Assembly: GCF_001053095.1 (NCBI RefSeq)
Contig: NZ_CGBP01000002.1
Span: forward strand, 124,001 to 188,000
Length of the DNA: 64,000 bases
Direction of reading: 5' to 3'
Origin: Yersinia similis
GTDB lineage: Bacteria; Pseudomonadota; Gammaproteobacteria; Enterobacterales; Enterobacteriaceae
The position numbers and the translations under genes are program-made. The notes beneath the pieces are model-generated. The model was not told where the DNA came from and did not search any database. It saw only the letters and a program-made list of their open reading frames with translations. Positions 18,817-28,112 of this stretch are shown piece by piece. The first letter of the stretch is position 1; every line of letters begins with the position of its first letter.

Positions 18817-19809
18817 TTATTGGACATCGCCAATTTGTTTAATTAAATCCTCATGACCTTTGCCGAACTCATCGCGTACGGGCTGAGTGGCTTTGTAATA
18901 ATAATCACGATCAATCTCATGATATTGCACACCGCCGGCCTTCATTTTCTCATGAGCTTGTTGCTCATAGGCTGTCCATAATACGCGCTGCTCAGCTTGC
19001 GCTTCTTTTGCTAATTTAAGAATGGTTTGCTGATCTTCGGCAGATAATTTGTCCCACTTGGCTTTAGAGTACAGGAACACTTCAGGAATAATAAAATGGC
19101 CGCTCAGGGTATAGTTTTTGACAACGGGCAGGTAATTATGGGCCACAAACGTTGGTTGATTATTTTCAGTGCCGTCAATAACCCCGGTTTGCATGCCACT
19201 GAACACTTCACTGACGCCCATACTCAGCGCATTGGCTCCCATTGATTTTAGCGTTGCCAACGCAATCGGGCTGCCTTGAACACGGATTTTCATCCCGCTG
19301 AGATCTTCCGGTTTAATCACCGGCTGTTTAGTAATCAGGTGACGGGTGCCGCCATCCATCCAACCTAAGAACACCAATTTTGAGTTTTTGTTATCAGTGA
19401 TTTTGCCGCCTATTTCCTGACCAATTTTACCATCAAGGACTTTATGTAAATGATCTTCGTCACGGAAGATATAGGGGAGGGTAAAGACATTAATCTCCGG
19501 TAAAATAGAGGCAACGGGTGTCATAGAAACACGAATAATATCGATTGCGCCCATTTGCGCCTGTTCTATCATTTGCTTCTCATCACCTAACACTCCACCA
19601 GGAAATGTTTTCATCTCCAGACGGCCATCAGTCGCGATTTTCAGTTTTTCGCCCATATCTTTCATCGCCACGACATTGGGATAATCTTTAGGATGAACAT
19701 CAGCCGCTTTAATTTGCTGGGCAGCCGCGGATTGGCTAAATAGCACTTGGCTAAATAACAACGCTGAGGCGGTTAAACATAATGTAGGGAAAGACTTTGG
19801 CAATCTCAT
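18817..19809 (-). CDS. TRAP transporter periplasmic substrate-binding protein (DctP family)
   Basis: A 330-residue protein with a Sec signal peptide (about residues 1-30, ending SQSAAAQQ). The DctP fold shows AADVHPKDYPNVVAM, RLEMKTFPGGVLGDEKQMIEQAQMG, the conserved Arg region GMKIRVQGSPI (near 165) and GVIDGTENNQPTF. The arginine usually binds the carboxylate of the ligand. It is first in the operon, followed by the small and large permease genes. AGG/GGAG precedes the ATG. Likely imports a sugar acid or other carboxylate. Confidence 0.92.
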   Translation of the reverse strand: MRLPKSFPTLCLTASALLFSQVLFSQSAAAQQIKAADVHPKDYPNVVAMKDMGEKLKIATDGRLEMKTFPGGVLGDEKQMIEQAQMGAIDIIRVSMTPVASILPEINVFTLPYIFRDEDHLHKVLDGKIGQEIGGKITDNKNSKLVFLGWMDGGTRHLITKQPVIKPEDLSGMKIRVQGSPIALATLKSMGANALSMGVSEVFSGMQTGVIDGTENNQPTFVAHNYLPVVKNYTLSGHFIIPEVFLYSKAKWDKLSAEDQQTILKLAKEAQAEQRVLWTAYEQQAHEKMKAGGVQYHEIDRDYYYKATQPVRDEFGKGHEDLIKQIGDVQ

Positions 19810-19830
19810 TCAGTGATCTCCAGAGGTAGA

Positions 19831-19966
19831 ATGCCCTTCATATTTGAAGTTGTAGCGGTGTTATCGACTCTCTTATGAACCACTTACCTAAGTGAGCTCA
19901 TTGGGATCCGTTCGTTTTTCACCTTGCTACAGTCACCTTGCTACAACGGCAATGACTTTGGGCATA
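19831..19966. repeat. Degenerate ERIC element
   Basis: Arms CTTCATATTTGAAGTTGTAGCGGTG (left) and CTACAACGGCAATGACTTTGGGCAT (right) flank a core CACTTACCTAAGTGAGCTCATTGGGATCC-like segment. This is a diverged full-length ERIC upstream of the TRAP operon. Confidence 0.65.
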
Positions 19967-20291
19967 ACGTATATAAGTAAAAGAGGTTGTTTTTAATAAT
20001 CAAAGGGCAATATCAGTATATATAATAGGGATATATCCTTATCCCGATAGCGAACAAGCTAGTCGTTTATATTGGGTTTTAAATTGATGATGGTCACAGA
20101 AAAAGAAATGACAGAAACTGCGTTTCAATAATTGTGAAGTGTCATTTCATCACAAGGTCAGAAAAACAGATAATCCCCCATCCCACCGGCGAAAGTTGCG
20201 GAATTTTCCTGTGTCCAGATCCTTGAGATTGTTATAGTCGGGGTTAGCAACTACGATAACAGTCTATGAATTAAGATAATTAGGGTAACGC
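19967..20291. other. Intergenic region upstream of the phosphopantetheinyl transferase gene
   Basis: AT-rich DNA with divergent promoters expected for the TRAP operon (minus) and the transferase (plus). TTGTTATAGTC near 20230 resembles a promoter segment. No clear operator. Confidence 0.35.
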
Positions 20292-21032
20292 GTGACGTCG
20301 GTATTCATCCGTAATTTTACTTTTGCCGCACTGCCAGCCAACGGCCTCAATGGCCAACCACCGTTTCATGGGCTTTTGGCTAAGTGTGATTTTGAGGTGA
20401 ATGAATATCGGGACGAGTTGTTCACAGCCTATGGTATTCCCTTTCCTGGGAACCTGAATAAGGCGGTGAATAAACGCCGTGCCGAATATCTTGCTGGGCG
20501 TTTTGTGGCTCGGCAGGTGTTGAACTTACTGGATATCCGCGATTATCCGTTAGCGAATGGCCTGGATCGTGCACCGCGGTGGCCACCCAACCTGATTGGC
20601 AGTATTAGCCACAATAACCAGCGTGCGTTATGTGCCGCTCAAATGATAGCTCCCAGGGACGTCGAGTCTCCTACTTTGCATGGCATAGGCTTGGATATTG
20701 AAAGCCATATAGCTGCAGATAAAGCACAGGAGATTTGGTCGGGTATTATCAGCGATGAGGAGTTTTCGCTGTTACAACAAGGCCCATTGCCCTTTAATCA
20801 AGCACTGACATTGGTTTTCTCGGCTAAAGAAAGTTTATTTAAAGCGGTATATCCCCAATCTGGCCGCTATTTCGATTTTATCGAAGCACGCCTGTTGAGT
20901 TACTCATTAGCGTCAGGAAATTTTGAATTACAGTTATTACGACATTTAAATGATGACTTTCCCGCTGGCCGTTATTTTAGTGGTTGTTTTAGCCTCAGTG
21001 AGACGGATATTCAGACCTTTATTGCTTATTAA
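20292..21032 (+). CDS. Sfp/EntD-type 4'-phosphopantetheinyl transferase
   Basis: A 246-residue transferase starting at GTG 20292 with AGGG upstream. All three family motifs are visible: PPNLIGSISHNN (near 95-106), the Mg-binding GIGLDIE (near 132-138) and FSAKESLFKA (near 176-185). It converts apo carrier proteins of fatty-acid, polyketide or siderophore synthases to the holo form. No synthase is nearby, so it acts on targets encoded elsewhere. Y. pestis needs an unlinked transferase, YbtD, for yersiniabactin assembly, and this gene may be that one; the identity is not proven here. Confidence 0.88.
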   Translation: MTSVFIRNFTFAALPANGLNGQPPFHGLLAKCDFEVNEYRDELFTAYGIPFPGNLNKAVNKRRAEYLAGRFVARQVLNLLDIRDYPLANGLDRAPRWPPNLIGSISHNNQRALCAAQMIAPRDVESPTLHGIGLDIESHIAADKAQEIWSGIISDEEFSLLQQGPLPFNQALTLVFSAKESLFKAVYPQSGRYFDFIEARLLSYSLASGNFELQLLRHLNDDFPAGRYFSGCFSLSETDIQTFIAY

Positions 21033-21137
21033 AACCATGAGAACAAGGGGCTTAACATGAAATAATAATTAACTATGAATGTGTTGGGAGAATCGTTAAA
21101 GGACATCACTCGCTATGTAGTTAATAACAATAATTCA

Positions 21138-21191
21138 TTTAATAACAACAATCTATTTAATAAAAACAATCTATTTAATAAAAACAATCTA
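21138..21191. repeat. 18-bp tandem repeat, three units
   Basis: TTTAATAAMAACAATCTA occurs at 21138-21155, 21156-21173 and 21174-21191. A diverged copy lies at 21120-21137. Copy number is likely to vary among strains. Confidence 0.85.
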
Positions 21192-21423
21192 GCTAATATA
21201 TTATTAATTGTCATGGTGTTATTTCGTGGTTTTTGCATACTGTCAGGCATGTCCAGAACCTCGATCTGATGGTGTGTGGATGGGTTAAGACCAGGCATCA
21301 ATACGTTGGTGTGAATCGGCTTGGATACCCGCTATTTTGGTCGGGTCAGGAAAGGAAGGGCGCTGTTGAGCTGCTTAGGCTAGACGTAGATAAACGAGGA
21401 TAGTAACTCAGTCATAGAAAAGC

Positions 21424-21456
21424 AAAAATCCCGCTTAGTTTCCTAAACGGGATTTT
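21424..21456 (-). terminator. Intrinsic terminator of tRNA-Asn (second copy)
   Basis: Minus-strand stem AATCCCG/CGGGATT followed by TTT, 8 bases past the tRNA 3' end. Confidence 0.8.
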
Positions 21457-21463
21457 CTAAATT

Positions 21464-21539
21464 TGGCTCCTCTGACTGGACTCGAACCAGTGACATACGG
21501 ATTAACAGTCCGCCGTTCTACCGACTGAACTACAGAGGA
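21464..21539 (-). tRNA. tRNA-Asn (anticodon GTT), second copy
   Basis: 76 nt, identical to the gene at 16216, with encoded CCA. It sits next to mtfA, as asnT does in E. coli, where islands often insert. The downstream DNA shows no integrase, so the site is vacant. Confidence 0.97.
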
Positions 21540-21709
21540 ATCGTGTGAACGGGGCGCATGATATCCAGCATGCCCGATACTGTCAATGCTAAATTAGTAC
21601 ATTACGTTTAACTGCTCAGCATCTGAACAAATAGAAGGTAAATAATAACAAAATAGCGCCAGCCCAAGGTTTTTATTATTCACGCATATTTTTAGGGGCG
21701 GAGAATAAG

Positions 21710-22522
21710 CTAACTGTGCGAGTGAGTATTCTCGGGGGGCGGATTGTCTGCCAATGCGTTTTCCCAGCGTTTTAGTCGGGCCAATGGATCTTGACGATAG
21801 AACCGGCAAAAATGTTGATAGACTGCCGGAAAACGGCCCTCCAGCAGCTCCGGGGCACTGAAAAAATATTCTGATAATACGGCAAAACATTCTGCTGGAT
21901 TGCTGGCTGCATAGGCATCCATACTGGCACCTTCCACACCAACCATATCAATCTCATCCTGGATATTATCCATGGCGTGGTGTAGATCATGCTCCCATAC
22001 CGCCACATCACGCATCGCAATTGGGGGTACGCCATTTGAATTACCCCCATTACGCATATCCAACTTATGGGCAGCCTCATGGATCACCAGATTAAAGCCT
22101 GATAAATCGAATGAATCTTTAATATCTTGCCAGTTCAGGACGATAGGCCCTTGTTCCCAGCTTTGGCCAGATTGCACGCTTTGGCCAGAATGAACCAACC
22201 CGAGGTCATCTTGCCAGCTCTCCTCAACGACAAAGGGAGAAGGGTAAATAAGGACTTCATGGAAGCCATCTAACCATTTGGCACCCAGTTCCATAACCGG
22301 CAGTGCGAATAGCAAAGCAAGGCGTGCCTGCATCAATGGGGTTAATACCAAGCCTTGTAGCGGGACAAAGCGCTTTTGTTGTAACAAATGACTGGCCACC
22401 GAAACCAGCCGTTGCTGCTCTGATTCGTTTAGTGGAGCCAGCAAAGGAATATTTAGTGCCTCATGCCATTGCGCAAGCATCTCCGCTTGCGGTTTATTTG
22501 CTTTCCACAGCCATTTAATCAT
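21710..22522 (-). CDS. mtfA: Mlc titration factor A, zinc peptidase
   Basis: A 270-residue MtfA. The zinc motif HEAAH is near residue 148, followed by a Glu-containing helix ([14 protein letters not shown] near 208-221), as in anthrax-lethal-factor-like peptidases. MtfA binds and inactivates the repressor Mlc, thereby derepressing glucose-PTS genes. Mlc also controls manXYZ, which lies about 22 kb away. An 18-bp duplication in the gene gives [10 protein letters not shown]. Position beside a tRNA-Asn is conserved with E. coli. The ribosome site is weak. Confidence 0.93.
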   Translation of the reverse strand: MIKWLWKANKPQAEMLAQWHEALNIPLLAPLNESEQQRLVSVASHLLQQKRFVPLQGLVLTPLMQARLALLFALPVMELGAKWLDGFHEVLIYPSPFVVEESWQDDLGLVHSGQSVQSGQSWEQGPIVLNWQDIKDSFDLSGFNLVIHEAAHKLDMRNGGNSNGVPPIAMRDVAVWEHDLHHAMDNIQDEIDMVGVEGASMDAYAASNPAECFAVLSEYFFSAPELLEGRFPAVYQHFCRFYRQDPLARLKRWENALADNPPPENTHSHS

Positions 22523-23088
22523 CAGGTTGCTCGCAAAGTAATCATGCTAACGTCTAAAGCAGGGGGAGTATTGTAGTCAACATGCCGTAAAAGTAGACAT
22601 GATGGCAACTGTTATTATGGAGAGATACTGGAATCATTGAACGAGGTGGCTTGGAAAACCGTTGAGAGGGAATTCCTCCAAGGAGCCACATTCATCTCTA
22701 CTTAATTATTCAATCAGTTACGGAATAAAATGTCTGTGACCGACCCCGCACTTAAATTACGTATAGGAAGTTTTTAGTTTTTAAGTGGCTGAATGATTTG
22801 GTTTTATGATTATAACATGTATTAAAAAAGGGAACGGGACTGTTCAATACCATCTTGCTATTTTCTGAGAAATAAAAGGTTAGCGAGGTTAATGACTAAC
22901 CTATTTTATAGCGCGGTGTTTGAATGGGGAACTGCGCCTGGATCGAAATATAAGGGCGGTTTAGTGCTTTATGCCATTTGTATCTTAAATCTTACGGCTC
23001 AACAGCACGTTTCCGTTAATCTGAATTTGTCAGCACTCTGTAGCTATGGCATTTACCATGGCTTATGGTGTGTTTTACACATGCTACA
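22523..23088. other. Intergenic region between mtfA and the yciI-like gene
   Basis: 566 bases with no recognised gene, repeat or RNA. An 87-codon plus-strand frame (22892-23155) has GAGGTTA before its ATG but overlaps the yciI-like gene and shows no family features. Confidence 0.4.
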
Positions 23089-23373
23089 TCACAGTGACTT
23101 CAGTGCTTCGACCGACTCGATGGCCATTGAAGGGACAAATTCTGTCACGCTGTAATCTGCGACAGCATTAAACGGATCTTCTGCCAATATTTTATCCAAT
23201 GCTTCACGCGCAATACTTTTCACTAAAATAATGCCGCCAGTGCGTGGTACTTTCCGGCCAGAGGCGATAAAGACGCCTTGCGCATAATATTTTTTCAACC
23301 AGTCTTTGTGGCTCTCGGTGAGTGCTTCGACGACGTCGATAGGTTGATGGTAGGTCAAGCTGACAATAAACAT
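23089..23373 (-). CDS. YciI family protein
   Basis: A 94-residue small alpha/beta dimer-type protein of the YciI family. MFIVSLTYHQPIDVVEALTESHKDWLKKYY at the start is followed by SGRKVPRTGGIILVK, and the conserved His (near 23) and Asp (near 66) are present. Start ATG 23373 has AAGGAG 8 bases upstream; an in-frame extension to 23466 is not supported. The function of this family is uncertain (possible lyase or hydrolase). It is a single gene. Confidence 0.82.
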   Translation of the reverse strand: MFIVSLTYHQPIDVVEALTESHKDWLKKYYAQGVFIASGRKVPRTGGIILVKSIAREALDKILAEDPFNAVADYSVTEFVPSMAIESVEALKSL

Positions 23374-23535
23374 GCACAACTCCTTCACGGTTGAGGGATA
23401 TTCAAGATAACGCCTTAGTACGTGGCTGGCGTCCCTAACATAATAAATTATTAGTCGTTCTTTCAAGTCTCGGTGATGACATGCCTATGTAGTCGATAGC
23501 TAACTAACTGAGATATTACCAGGTATGGGTAGGGG

Positions 23536-23570
23536 GAGCAGGGAAGGCCGCTGCTCCAGAGGTTGTTTTT
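23536..23570. terminator. Hairpin with plus-strand T6
   Basis: GGAGCAG (23538-23544) pairs with CTGCTCC about 9 bases on; TTTTTT follows shortly on the plus strand. No plus-strand gene ends here, so its role is unclear. Confidence 0.35.
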
Positions 23571-23632
23571 TAATCTGCTTAGAGGGTTTAATTTACCTGG
23601 AAGGTCTAACTTACCTAGAGGATCCAACTTAT

Positions 23633-24484
23633 TTAGTTGTTGTGCTCTTGAGCCTCGCGCAGACGTTCTTGTTCTTCGGCAATGACGGCTTTAATTTCAT
23701 CTAATACAGCATCGACATCCGCTGCCTGAGTACTTTCTACAAAGTCCCCAGTGAGAGGTGTATCTGGATGAAGTTTACCGTCTTCATAGAGCGCCCACAT
23801 CTCCTTGGCATACTTGCGATTAAGTAATTCGGGGGCATATTGACCATAATAGTGGGTCATATTGGCAACATCCCGCTCAAGCATGGCTTTAGCATGGTTA
23901 TTGGCGGCCGCATTAACCGCCTGCGGCAGATCGATAATAACCGGGCCATCTTTATCCATTAACACATTAAATTCTGAAAGATCGCCGTGTACCAGACCTG
24001 CGCATAACATCCGTACCACGTATTGGATCATGACTTCATGGTCAGCCAGGGCCTGCTCTTTAGATAACGGCACGTCACTGAGTCTGGGGGCCGCCAGGCC
24101 ATCTTCATCAGTGACCAACTCCATCAGTAAAACGCCATCAAGACAGGTGTAAGGCTGTGGAACACGCACTCCGGCATTAGCTAACAGGAACAGCGCATCT
24201 ACCTCGGCAGTTTGCCAGGTTTCCTCTTGCTGTTTGCGGCCAAATTTAGAGCCTTTAGCCATTGCCCGGGCATCACGGCTGTTACGGACCTTACGCCCTT
24301 CTTGATATTGAACCGCTTGTTTGAAACTGCGGTTCTCTGCTTCTTTATAAACTTTAGCGCAGCGTATGTCTGACCCGCAACGGACAACATACACATCAGC
24401 TTCTTTGCCACTTTTCAAACGACGGATGACTTCGTCAACCAAGCCGTCATCAACCAGCGGTTGGATTCGTTTTGGAATTTTCAT
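23633..24484 (-). CDS. RIO-type serine protein kinase
   Basis: A 283-residue bacterial RIO kinase. The ATP-binding Lys lies in IRCAKVYKE (near 41-49), the catalytic loop is GLVHGDLSEFNVLM (near 164-177), and the metal-binding IIDLPQAV follows. RIO kinases of this PA4780/YrkS-like type phosphorylate serine; their targets in enterobacteria are unknown. AAGGAC precedes the ATG. The C-terminal 60 residues are acidic with a probable helix. It follows the ABC exporter gene by 102 bases and may share its transcript. Confidence 0.9.
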   Translation of the reverse strand: MKIPKRIQPLVDDGLVDEVIRRLKSGKEADVYVVRCGSDIRCAKVYKEAENRSFKQAVQYQEGRKVRNSRDARAMAKGSKFGRKQQEETWQTAEVDALFLLANAGVRVPQPYTCLDGVLLMELVTDEDGLAAPRLSDVPLSKEQALADHEVMIQYVVRMLCAGLVHGDLSEFNVLMDKDGPVIIDLPQAVNAAANNHAKAMLERDVANMTHYYGQYAPELLNRKYAKEMWALYEDGKLHPDTPLTGDFVESTQAADVDAVLDEIKAVIAEEQERLREAQEHNN

Positions 24485-24548
24485 GGCGTCCTTGTACCCT
24501 ATTTAAGCCCGCGATGGAATGGCTTCGGCTGAATTTTTCTTCAGTTTA

Positions 24549-24575
24549 CCACCCGGAGTCGTTAACGGGTGGGTT
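24549..24575. terminator. Hairpin between the ABC exporter and the RIO kinase
   Basis: CCACCCG/CGGGTGG stem with a 10-base loop; GTTTTTA follows on the plus strand only. On the minus strand, along which both genes run, no T-run follows, so read-through is likely. Confidence 0.45.
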
Positions 24576-24586
24576 TTTACTGAGTA

Positions 24587-26305
24587 TCAGGCCGCACTGA
24601 ACTGAGCATGGTGTAATATTGCGTAGGCACCTTGACGTGCCAGTAATTCGTGGTGATCCCCTTGTTCAACAATCCCTCCTTTATCGACCACAATAATACG
24701 ATCAGCATTTTGAATTGTGGCTAAGCGGTGTGCAATGACTAGTGTGGTTCTGCCTTGAGATAATTCTGTTAGCGCCAGTTGAATAGCTTGCTCGGTAGCG
24801 GTGTCCAGCGCTGATGTTGCCTCATCCAAAATCAGAATGGGCGGATTCTTCAGGAAAATACGCGCAATGGAAAGACGCTGTTTTTGTCCGCCAGATAATT
24901 TTACCCCGCGTTCACCGACGAGGGTATCTAGCCCCTCGGGCAGAGAACTGATTAACTCATCCAAACGTGCCCGTTGTGCGGCAACCATGATTTCGTCATC
25001 ACTGGCATTCAGCTTACCGTAGGCAATGTTCTCTCGGATGGATCCGCCGAATAAAAAGACATCCTGCTGAACAATACCAATATTGTTGCGTAAAGACTGC
25101 TGTGTCATCTCTCGGATATCAATACCATCAATAGTAATAGCACCTGCATTTAGCTCATAGAATCGAGGGAGCAATGAGCATAACGTGGTTTTACCTGCCC
25201 CGGATGGCCCGACGAACGCGATGGTTTCACCCGCATGAATTTGCAGATTTAAATCAGTGAAAATGGGCGCTTGGGACGAATAACCAAAGCAGACATGTTG
25301 GTAGCTGATATCCCCACGGAGGTGACCAACTGGACGTGCATTTGGTTGATCGACAATATCAGGTAAAGTATCAATCAACTGGGTGAATCGCTTAAAGCCA
25401 GCAATTCCTTTAGGGTAACTTTCCAGTACTGACGTTATTTTCTCTACAGGGCGGAAGAATACTTCGACTAATAGCAGAAAACCAACAAAACCGCCGTAGC
25501 TCAGTTGATCGTGGATCACATACCAGGTGCCAACTACCATCACGATTAATTGCACCAAACGGGTGCTGAGATAGCTCATGGTCATGCTGGTGGTCATTAT
25601 CCGATAGGCACGCAGCTTGGTCGTCCGGTAATTTTCGTTATCTTTGGCAAAGAGTTTCTCTTCGTGGGATTCATTCGCAAAGGCTTTCACCACGCGAATA
25701 CCACCAATGCTCTCTTCGATACGGGTATTAAAATTACCCACCTGACCAAACAGTTTGCGCCAGGTATCCGTCATTTTTGAACCATAACGGGTAACCAGAT
25801 AGGTCATAAACGGCACAATGATGATAGTGACCATCGCCAGTGGTAAATGAACGGTGGCCATCAAGATAAAGGCACCAATAAAGGTCATGACGGCAATGAA
25901 GAGGTCTTCTGGCCCGTGGTGGGCAACCTCGCCGACTTCTTCAAGATCTTTGGTAACATGGGTGATGATATGACCTGTTTTTATATTGTCATAATAGCTA
26001 AATGACAGTTTTTGTAAGTGATTGAATGCTTGACGGCGCATGTCTGTTTCGATACCGACACCGAGCGCATGTCCCCAATAATTGACAATGGCCATCAGTA
26101 CCGTATTCAGCAGATAAATCAGTAGTAGCCCAGCCGCAGCCCATACAATCATCACCCAGTCCTGATTGGGAAGCAGCTTATCGATAAACAGCTTTACCGC
26201 CATTGGGAAGCTGAGTTCTAAGAGCCCGGCTAGAATTGCACAACCAAAATCCAGGAAGAAAAGCCCTTTATACGGGGCGTAATAAGAGAAAAAACGGCGG
26301 AGCAT
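24587..26305 (-). CDS. ABC exporter, fused membrane and ATPase domains
   Basis: A 572-residue half-transporter. The six-helix membrane domain spans about residues 1-310 and the ATPase about 330-570. Walker A GPSGAGKTT, Q-loop IVQQDVFLF, signature LSGGQ, Walker B ILILDEATSALD and H-loop IAHRLAT are all intact. Such proteins work as homodimers or with a partner and export lipids, peptides or drugs. There is no partner, peptidase domain or accessory gene nearby, so the substrate is unknown. AAGGATG precedes the start. Confidence 0.93.
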   Translation of the reverse strand: MLRRFFSYYAPYKGLFFLDFGCAILAGLLELSFPMAVKLFIDKLLPNQDWVMIVWAAAGLLLIYLLNTVLMAIVNYWGHALGVGIETDMRRQAFNHLQKLSFSYYDNIKTGHIITHVTKDLEEVGEVAHHGPEDLFIAVMTFIGAFILMATVHLPLAMVTIIIVPFMTYLVTRYGSKMTDTWRKLFGQVGNFNTRIEESIGGIRVVKAFANESHEEKLFAKDNENYRTTKLRAYRIMTTSMTMSYLSTRLVQLIVMVVGTWYVIHDQLSYGGFVGFLLLVEVFFRPVEKITSVLESYPKGIAGFKRFTQLIDTLPDIVDQPNARPVGHLRGDISYQHVCFGYSSQAPIFTDLNLQIHAGETIAFVGPSGAGKTTLCSLLPRFYELNAGAITIDGIDIREMTQQSLRNNIGIVQQDVFLFGGSIRENIAYGKLNASDDEIMVAAQRARLDELISSLPEGLDTLVGERGVKLSGGQKQRLSIARIFLKNPPILILDEATSALDTATEQAIQLALTELSQGRTTLVIAHRLATIQNADRIIVVDKGGIVEQGDHHELLARQGAYAILHHAQFSAA

Positions 26306-26703
26306 TAGACATCCTTATTACAGAAGAAAAGATCGGCACACATGTCCGATAAATCAGTTTGAAGCATTATAAATACAAATGGTTCTTAATAGCATTTATT
26401 TTACCCGCGCTAATAAATGAAGAAAATCTTATCCACAGGAATAGGTGTTGAATTTGGCGAAATATCGACCGATGTTCATTGTTTGAGCTTTGGTGTTGGG
26501 TGCTTTCTGCCCAAAAGAATCCTCTGGTTCTCGGATTAGAATAAGCGGCTGTTACTTAAAATAAGCAATATCGATAAAATACTTAACTTATATTAATGTA
26601 TTTATCTGGCTTTCTTAACTTTACAATAGACGGACTTGATCTATAGCGCAGAGTAAGACAGGATCATTTTTGGATATCATTCCAGGCTGTCGTTGACAAT
26701 AAT
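26306..26703. other. Intergenic region upstream of the ABC exporter
   Basis: 398 AT-rich bases with divergent promoters expected. Nothing else recognised. Confidence 0.35.
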
Positions 26704-26901
26704 ATGTCCAGTAAAAGACGCGACTTTTTCATCAGGATGGTAGCTAATGTAGGTATTTATTTGAAAAAACAACGAGATATTATTCGAAAAGGTGATTATG
26801 CAGCGGGAATTGATGATGCGCAATTTGCATTAGTGGTTTTATTTACTGCATCATGTTTGCTGATTGCAACTACCTTGATTGTAATCTTGTGGCTAATATG
26901 A
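26704..26901 (+). CDS. Small single-pass membrane protein (65 aa), unknown
   Basis: A basic N-terminal half (SSKRRDFF..., KKQRDIIRKG) is followed by one strong membrane segment at the C-terminus (about residues 41-64, ALVVLFTASCLLIATTLIVI). The ribosome site before ATG 26704 is poor, so the start is uncertain. A second small membrane-protein gene begins 26 bases after its stop. I recognise no family. A regulatory micro-protein is possible. Confidence 0.5.
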   Translation: MSSKRRDFFIRMVANVGIYLKKQRDIIRKGDYAAGIDDAQFALVVLFTASCLLIATTLIVILWLI

Positions 26902-26927
26902 TGGGACGAAGATATTAAGGAGGATAT

Positions 26928-27092
26928 GTGGAGACGAGTTTGTTTGATGATAATAAAGTCATCGCGTTGATTGGTTTACTTTCGGCAGCACTTATTGTGG
27001 TTAGTGTGATGTTTGTTATGACATATATGGCGGACCACCAACGTAATGACACACAACTTATTGATGTGCAGAACTGTTATAAAGAGGACTGA
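26928..27092 (+). CDS. Small single-pass membrane protein (54 aa), unknown
   Basis: GTG 26928 is preceded by AAGGAGG with a 4-base gap. The product has an acidic N-terminus (METSLFDDNK), one membrane helix (about residues 11-34, VIALIGLLSAALIVVSVMF) and a polar tail ending NCYKED. It follows another small membrane-protein gene by 26 bases on the same strand, so the two are probably co-transcribed. No family recognised. Confidence 0.65.
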   Translation: METSLFDDNKVIALIGLLSAALIVVSVMFVMTYMADHQRNDTQLIDVQNCYKED

Positions 27093-27172
27093 GAGTTTTA
27101 TTCTCAGGGTGGCTATTTTGTGCATTACAGGCACTTGCTGCATTAGCGATGAATAGCGATAACAAGAAGTTA

Positions 27173-27559
27173 TCAGGCCTGTTTTTGATGAATAGCATGT
27201 AAAGGCAATGCTATATTAAGGCCAATATCTGTGTTTTGTCTGAAGTCATACGGAGTGATGCCGTAATGCTTTCTAAACATATACGTAAAGTGTGATTGTG
27301 AACCAAAGCCAAAATCTAAAGCGATATCAAAAATAGTGCTATCACTACTTCTTAGCTGATAAACAGCGCCTGCTAATCGCCTCTCCCGGATGTACTTACC
27401 CAGTGACACGCCAGTGACATCTTTAAATATTTTTTGCATATGCCAGAGCGAATAACCTGAATATGCCGCTAACTCTTCAAGATAGATGACCCGACCCAGA
27501 TGGGTTTCGACCCATTTACTGAGGGCGCAGACTAACGCGAGATGATTTTCTTGTGACAT
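27173..27559 (-). CDS. AraC-family regulator, MarA/SoxS/Rob-like
   Basis: A 128-residue protein made almost only of two helix-turn-helix units. The first is YLEELAAYSGYSLWHMQKIF (near 26-45) and the second FDIALDFGFGSQSHFTYMFRKHYG (near 77-100), ending in the family's TPYDFR. Single-domain members of the MarA/SoxS/Rob group activate efflux, porin-control and stress genes. Y. pestis is reported to have two characterised MarA orthologues, and this may be one of them; I cannot confirm which. Next to it lie small membrane-protein genes. Confidence 0.88.
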   Translation of the reverse strand: MSQENHLALVCALSKWVETHLGRVIYLEELAAYSGYSLWHMQKIFKDVTGVSLGKYIRERRLAGAVYQLRSSDSTIFDIALDFGFGSQSHFTYMFRKHYGITPYDFRQNTDIGLNIALPLHAIHQKQA

Positions 27560-27788
27560 TATTTAGTCTGTTTTTCTGGTTGGGAGTGTTGCAGTATACA
27601 CAAGTTGAATCGAACAACATAAAACACTGAACTCTCCTGAATCATATAAAATGTGCGGTAAAGACTTTTTGGCCGGGATTTGGCAAAAGAGTTTTCAGGT
27701 GCCATAGTAAAGGGGAAGTGCCATCATGTTTCCATGGAGAAAAGGCTGAGTTTGGAAAAATAGAGATTAAGAATGATGAGGTGATCGC

Positions 27789-27902
27789 ATGTTGATAACA
27801 GTGATTATGACTCTGATAGCGGTTGTTGGTGTAACCATTTTTTTAAAAATGCCAGTAATGGTATTTCATAAAGGTAAGAGCTCAGGAGGTGATGAACTAT
27901 GA
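27789..27902 (+). CDS. Small membrane protein (37 aa), unknown
   Basis: ATG 27789 is preceded by GAGGTG with a 5-base gap. The product is one hydrophobic segment (about residues 2-19) and a short basic tail (HKGKSSGGDEL). Its stop overlaps the ATG of a 6-codon frame (27899-27919) that has AGGAGG upstream. An intrinsic terminator follows at 27948. This gives a short autonomous transcript unit. No family recognised. Confidence 0.5.
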   Translation: MLITVIMTLIAVVGVTIFLKMPVMVFHKGKSSGGDEL

Positions 27903-27947
27903 GATCAGGAATATTGTGATCGGTATTCATACAGTCGCTTTCCCCAG

Positions 27948-27984
27948 AACCAGGTAATTGATAGCCATCAAGCCTGGTTTTTTA
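27948..27984 (+). terminator. Intrinsic terminator
   Basis: Stem AACCAGG/CCTGGTT, an 18-base loop region, then a T-run (27978-27983). It ends the transcript with the 37-residue membrane protein. Confidence 0.8.
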
Positions 27985-28112
27985 TATTGCATATAAATTC
28001 GCCGGTGCCGCTGTATAATGCCTCCATGGGATAGCAATCGACAGACTAAAGAAATTTGTAAATAGTCATGATATTATTATTCAATATTACTACTATTTTT
28101 AAGGTTTTTTCC

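Larger units (their letters stand above)
21033..21463. other. Intergenic region with 18-bp repeats
   Basis: It contains an 18-bp tandem repeat and a 64-codon plus-strand frame (21075-21269) encoding an Asn-rich stretch and a hydrophobic tail. That frame has no clear ribosome site and exists largely because of the repeat. The tRNA terminator is at the right end. Confidence 0.45.

Noticed and set aside
22892..23155. 87-codon plus-strand ORF with a possible ribosome site
   Set aside because: Overlaps the yciI-like gene antisense and has no recognisable domain; composition not convincing.
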